Below are positions 61,765 to 64,000 of a DNA stretch of 64,000 bases, piece by piece. This DNA comes from an uncultured Ruminiclostridium sp. (GTDB taxonomy: Bacteria; Bacillota; Clostridia; Oscillospirales; Ruminococcaceae). Location: assembly GCA_934490165.1 (NCBI GenBank), contig CAKSTB010000002.1, positions 186,001 through 250,000 of the forward strand, in the 5' to 3' direction. A program made the translations under genes and the position numbers. Below the pieces are notes generated by a model. The model had not been told where the DNA came from. It ran no database searches and saw nothing but the letters and a program-made list of their open reading frames with translations. Within the stretch, counting starts at the first letter, position 1. The number at the start of each line of letters is the position of its first letter.

Positions 61765-62172
61765 TTAGTTTTGTTTTTTGCAGACCAATCTTGTTAATTT
61801 TGCCAAAGCAAAAGACGGCAATTGTACAACAAGCATTTCTAATACTATAATTACCGCATCGGTAAAAACATCGGGATTAAAAAATTGGGAACTTCCCCTA
61901 TGGAGATAGTATAATAAATACACCCCCTCGTTTTCGAATATCAAGACAAACAGAAGTGTAATAATCGCACCGCAGAATATTGCGTATACGGGCAAATCAA
62001 AACAAAGAACAGCCAGATACGTTATAAGTATTACCGCAACGAATGAGCAAGCTATTTGGATGTCATCAAAACTGCCGTTCATAGCGTACATAATAGAATG
62101 AATAAGTATATGCATTAGCAACACCAATACTTGCATCCCGATACCTAAACTTATGTTTTTTGCAATCTTCAT
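61765..62172 (-). CDS. Hypothetical membrane protein, 135 residues
   Basis: Four hydrophobic helices, no recognised family. AGGAGG precedes the ATG. Its promoter duplicates that of the gene at 60712-60987, so the two should be controlled together. Confidence 0.6.
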   Translation of the reverse strand: MKIAKNISLGIGMQVLVLLMHILIHSIMYAMNGSFDDIQIACSFVAVILITYLAVLCFDLPVYAIFCGAIITLLFVLIFENEGVYLLYYLHRGSSQFFNPDVFTDAVIIVLEMLVVQLPSFALAKLTRLVCKKQN

Positions 62173-62245
62173 TTGATCCTCCTGTCTGCCGATGTTGAAT
62201 CAGATAGTATAACACCTGTAATGTATATTCTTTTTTCCTGATTTC

Positions 62246-62316
62246 AGTATATCATACAAAAAACGTAAGTCAATATTTATGTCGAAACTGTAACTGTTTT
62301 GTTACCGATTTGTAAC
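62246..62316 (-). promoter_or_regulatory. Promoter with three GTTAC half-sites at 11-bp spacing (copy 2)
   Basis: Minus strand: half-sites at 62316-62312, 62305-62301 and 62294-62290, -35 TTGACT (62273-62268), 16-bp spacer, -10 TATACT (62251-62246). About 90 bp are nearly the same as copy 1. Confidence 0.7.
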
Positions 62317-62324
62317 CTTTTGGG

Positions 62325-63368
62325 TTAGTTCTCCGCTATCTCCTCAATAACGCATTTGCCGCTTAAAACCGATGTTGCAATATAAGTATCATAATCGTCG
62401 TCAGGAGCTTCGCCGTTATACACGGCAGTTCCTGTTTTTGTCAGCTTTTGCTCATTACCGCCGAGCTTTACATCAACCGAACCCGATGTCACGCTGTAGT
62501 CGATTTTAGCCTTGGTGTTTTTCGGCAGAGCGATATAGGTTCTTCCGCTCGCCATATCAAGCTCAGCCTCGGTGATTTCTCCCGTACAATATATCGAAAG
62601 ACTGCCTGACATCAGATCTGATCTTATCGTACCGCTAACGCCTGTAGCCTCGACCGATCCCGAGCTTACCTTGAATTCATTTCTTGCAGCATTAAGGCCA
62701 TTGAGCACAACCTTTCCGCTCTTGCAATCCACTTTCAGATCACCCGATATCACACTGTTCTCGGTGTAACGACCTGTAAGCTCTACACTGCCCGATGCAA
62801 CATCAAGCGTCAGATTCTCTGCCTGAGCGGTTGAATTTATAACTCCGCTTGCGAGCGATATATCCGATTTTTCCGCAAACGGAATATCTCCCGTTACTGA
62901 ACCCGATGCGATATACATTTCCATATAATCCAGCTTTTTTGAACATCTGTATCTTTCGGGAAGTGATATTTCGATCTTTGCGGGAACAAGGTTAAATGTG
63001 AACATAGGAAATAAAAACGAGTCCTGAATTTCATGAATGATAAGCTCGCCCTTATCAATTCTACAATCAAGCTTCTTGTTTTTATCCGATGCAGTGTACT
63101 TTACAACTGTTTTTCCGTCATTGTTATAACTGAATACGGTTTTTGCGCTGAGTACAGTCATATCTATTCCGACGTATTTATTATACTGCGTATTTTCACT
63201 ATCTTCTTTGCTTTCCTCAAAGGTATATGTAGTGGTTTTCATATTTTTCTCCAGTTTATCGTTCATATACTTCTCTCCCTGTACCGCTACCGGTAACGCC
63301 AGAATGGCACAACCTGCAATACCGACGATCAGAAGAGCCGCCGAAATAATAAGTATTATTTTCTTCAT
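62325..63368 (-). CDS. DUF4097-family beta-repeat membrane-anchored protein
   Basis: 347 residues: an N-terminal hydrophobic segment ending in IAGCAIL (possible lipobox) and then a right-handed beta-repeat region with recurring ASGSV/SGS motifs (about 150-320), typical of DUF4097 (LiaG-like) proteins tied to envelope-stress loci. The ATG overlaps the stop of the DUF1700 gene (TGATG), giving coupled translation. Confidence 0.85.
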   Translation of the reverse strand: MKKIILIISAALLIVGIAGCAILALPVAVQGEKYMNDKLEKNMKTTTYTFEESKEDSENTQYNKYVGIDMTVLSAKTVFSYNNDGKTVVKYTASDKNKKLDCRIDKGELIIHEIQDSFLFPMFTFNLVPAKIEISLPERYRCSKKLDYMEMYIASGSVTGDIPFAEKSDISLASGVINSTAQAENLTLDVASGSVELTGRYTENSVISGDLKVDCKSGKVVLNGLNAARNEFKVSSGSVEATGVSGTIRSDLMSGSLSIYCTGEITEAELDMASGRTYIALPKNTKAKIDYSVTSGSVDVKLGGNEQKLTKTGTAVYNGEAPDDDYDTYIATSVLSGKCVIEEIAEN

Positions 63369-63991
63369 CAAAATTCCGCCTTTCTTCCGGTAAATGCCTT
63401 TACATGAAGCCTTGCTATTGCTTTGATCATGCCGACAAATGCCTTTATCGCATTCGGAATAAACACCGCTGTTATTCCACCCAGTCCGAGCACCGCAAGC
63501 CCTGCAAATACATTGAATATTCCGCCGAACAGTATCGTTGTGAGGCTGTCGGGGATAAACGGAACAAATACCGCTACAATATTTGCAATGCCCGATACAA
63601 TAAAGGCAAATGCTACCGCGACATACGTTATGACGAGTGCAAACACTGTCGGTATGACCCAGTCAAGCACAAACAGGTCAAGCAGTATCACGCCCGTTAT
63701 CAAGCCTCCGCTTATCCTGCCTGTATCGGATGCTACAGTACCCGCTTCATCTGTGTGCGGCATATTGTTATTGCCGTGCTGTGTGTTTTCTGTGCCGCCA
63801 CCGGCATATTCCATTATTATTTCCGCAGGGTCGCCGAGCTTTTCGCATATCTCGCTTTCGCTTTCGCCGTTCTCTGCTCCTTCGGAAAAATGCTGTTCGA
63901 AATCCTCTGCCATTTCATCAAAAGATAACGAATACCTTTTCGCTTCTTTTTGCAGAGCTTCCATAAACTCTGCCTTTGTCTGATAAATCAT
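63368..63991 (-). CDS. DUF1700/HAAS-domain membrane protein
   Basis: 207 residues. The N-terminal HAAS/DUF1700 domain (TKAEFMEALQKEAKRYSLSF ... KLGDPAEIIMEY) is followed by four helices. In Firmicutes this gene usually lies between a PadR regulator and a DUF4097 gene; the PadR gene would be just outside the window. Role unknown, thought to sense or relay envelope stress. Confidence 0.85.
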   Translation of the reverse strand: MIYQTKAEFMEALQKEAKRYSLSFDEMAEDFEQHFSEGAENGESESEICEKLGDPAEIIMEYAGGGTENTQHGNNNMPHTDEAGTVASDTGRISGGLITGVILLDLFVLDWVIPTVFALVITYVAVAFAFIVSGIANIVAVFVPFIPDSLTTILFGGIFNVFAGLAVLGLGGITAVFIPNAIKAFVGMIKAIARLHVKAFTGRKAEF

Positions 63992-64000
63992 ACTTTGTTT

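Overview
The window looks like chromosome of a strictly anaerobic, low-to-mid GC Firmicute of class Clostridia, most like a gut Ruminococcaceae/Oscillospiraceae relative. The support is a six-gene rnf operon, reverse rubrerythrin, clostridial PrsA-like and BMP lipoproteins, clostripain-type peptidase, acetate kinase, Feo iron uptake, AGGAGG-type ribosome sites and sigma-A promoters with 17-bp spacers. I see no rRNA, tRNA, CRISPR array, intact prophage or transposase.

Layout. 1-676: end of a secreted, probably cell-wall-anchored protein. 677-1348: dispersed repeat copy A. 1349-6469: PflX-like radical SAM protein, PrsA-like foldase, orphan BMP lipoprotein, MarR regulator with a TSUP exporter. 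6532-9835: feo operon (minus strand: feoA, feoA, feoB, Cys-rich small protein). 10257-14481: TetR regulator and a heterodimeric ABC transporter. 14541-19895: DUF4143 ATPase, membrane protein, large zinc-ribbon protein, ComF. 19896-20625: repeat copy B. 20626-28132: degenerate-GGDEF membrane protein, two paralogous membrane proteins and rnfCDGEAB (minus). 28369-29626: cupin, CMD-family and flavodoxin operon behind a MerR-type promoter. 29718-38340: small TfoX-like and Dabb proteins, NhaC antiporter, GNAT, TIGR04076 protein, ackA, YdcF-like protein, clostripain lipoprotein. 38892-39443: reverse rubrerythrin. 39651-42007: two proteins of unknown role. 42160-42500: array of tight hairpins. 42807-46040: ilvB-ilvN-ilvC. 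46251-51443: lon, engB, rlmN-like, aroB. 51444-52925: AT-rich patch of gene remnants between twin terminators. 52932-57749: HD protein, CmpB-type membrane protein, khpA/rpsP/ffh/ylxM operon, PfkB kinase. 57790-59865: GH3 glycosidase. 60000-60690: repeat copy C, reversed. 60712-63991: small membrane proteins and a DUF1700/DUF4097 pair.

How parts fit together. Energy metabolism is represented by Rnf (ferredoxin:NAD+ oxidoreduction coupled to ion export), NhaC and acetate kinase. Iron handling is represented by Feo. A palindromic box TTAG-N6-CTAA lies just downstream of the -10 element at feo and at the GNAT gene, and before the first gene of the ABC pair, so these may form one metal-responsive regulon. 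Redox stress is represented by reverse rubrerythrin and by the cupin/CMD/flavodoxin operon.

The least explained material is non-coding: a roughly 630-720-bp structured repeat in three copies, in each case just after a stop codon and with compensatory changes in stems; a run of about eleven small hairpins before ilvB; a 32-bp-period array at 15973-16080; a 33-bp-period array at 33523-33654; and duplicated promoters carrying three GTAAC/GTTAC half-sites at 11-bp spacing.
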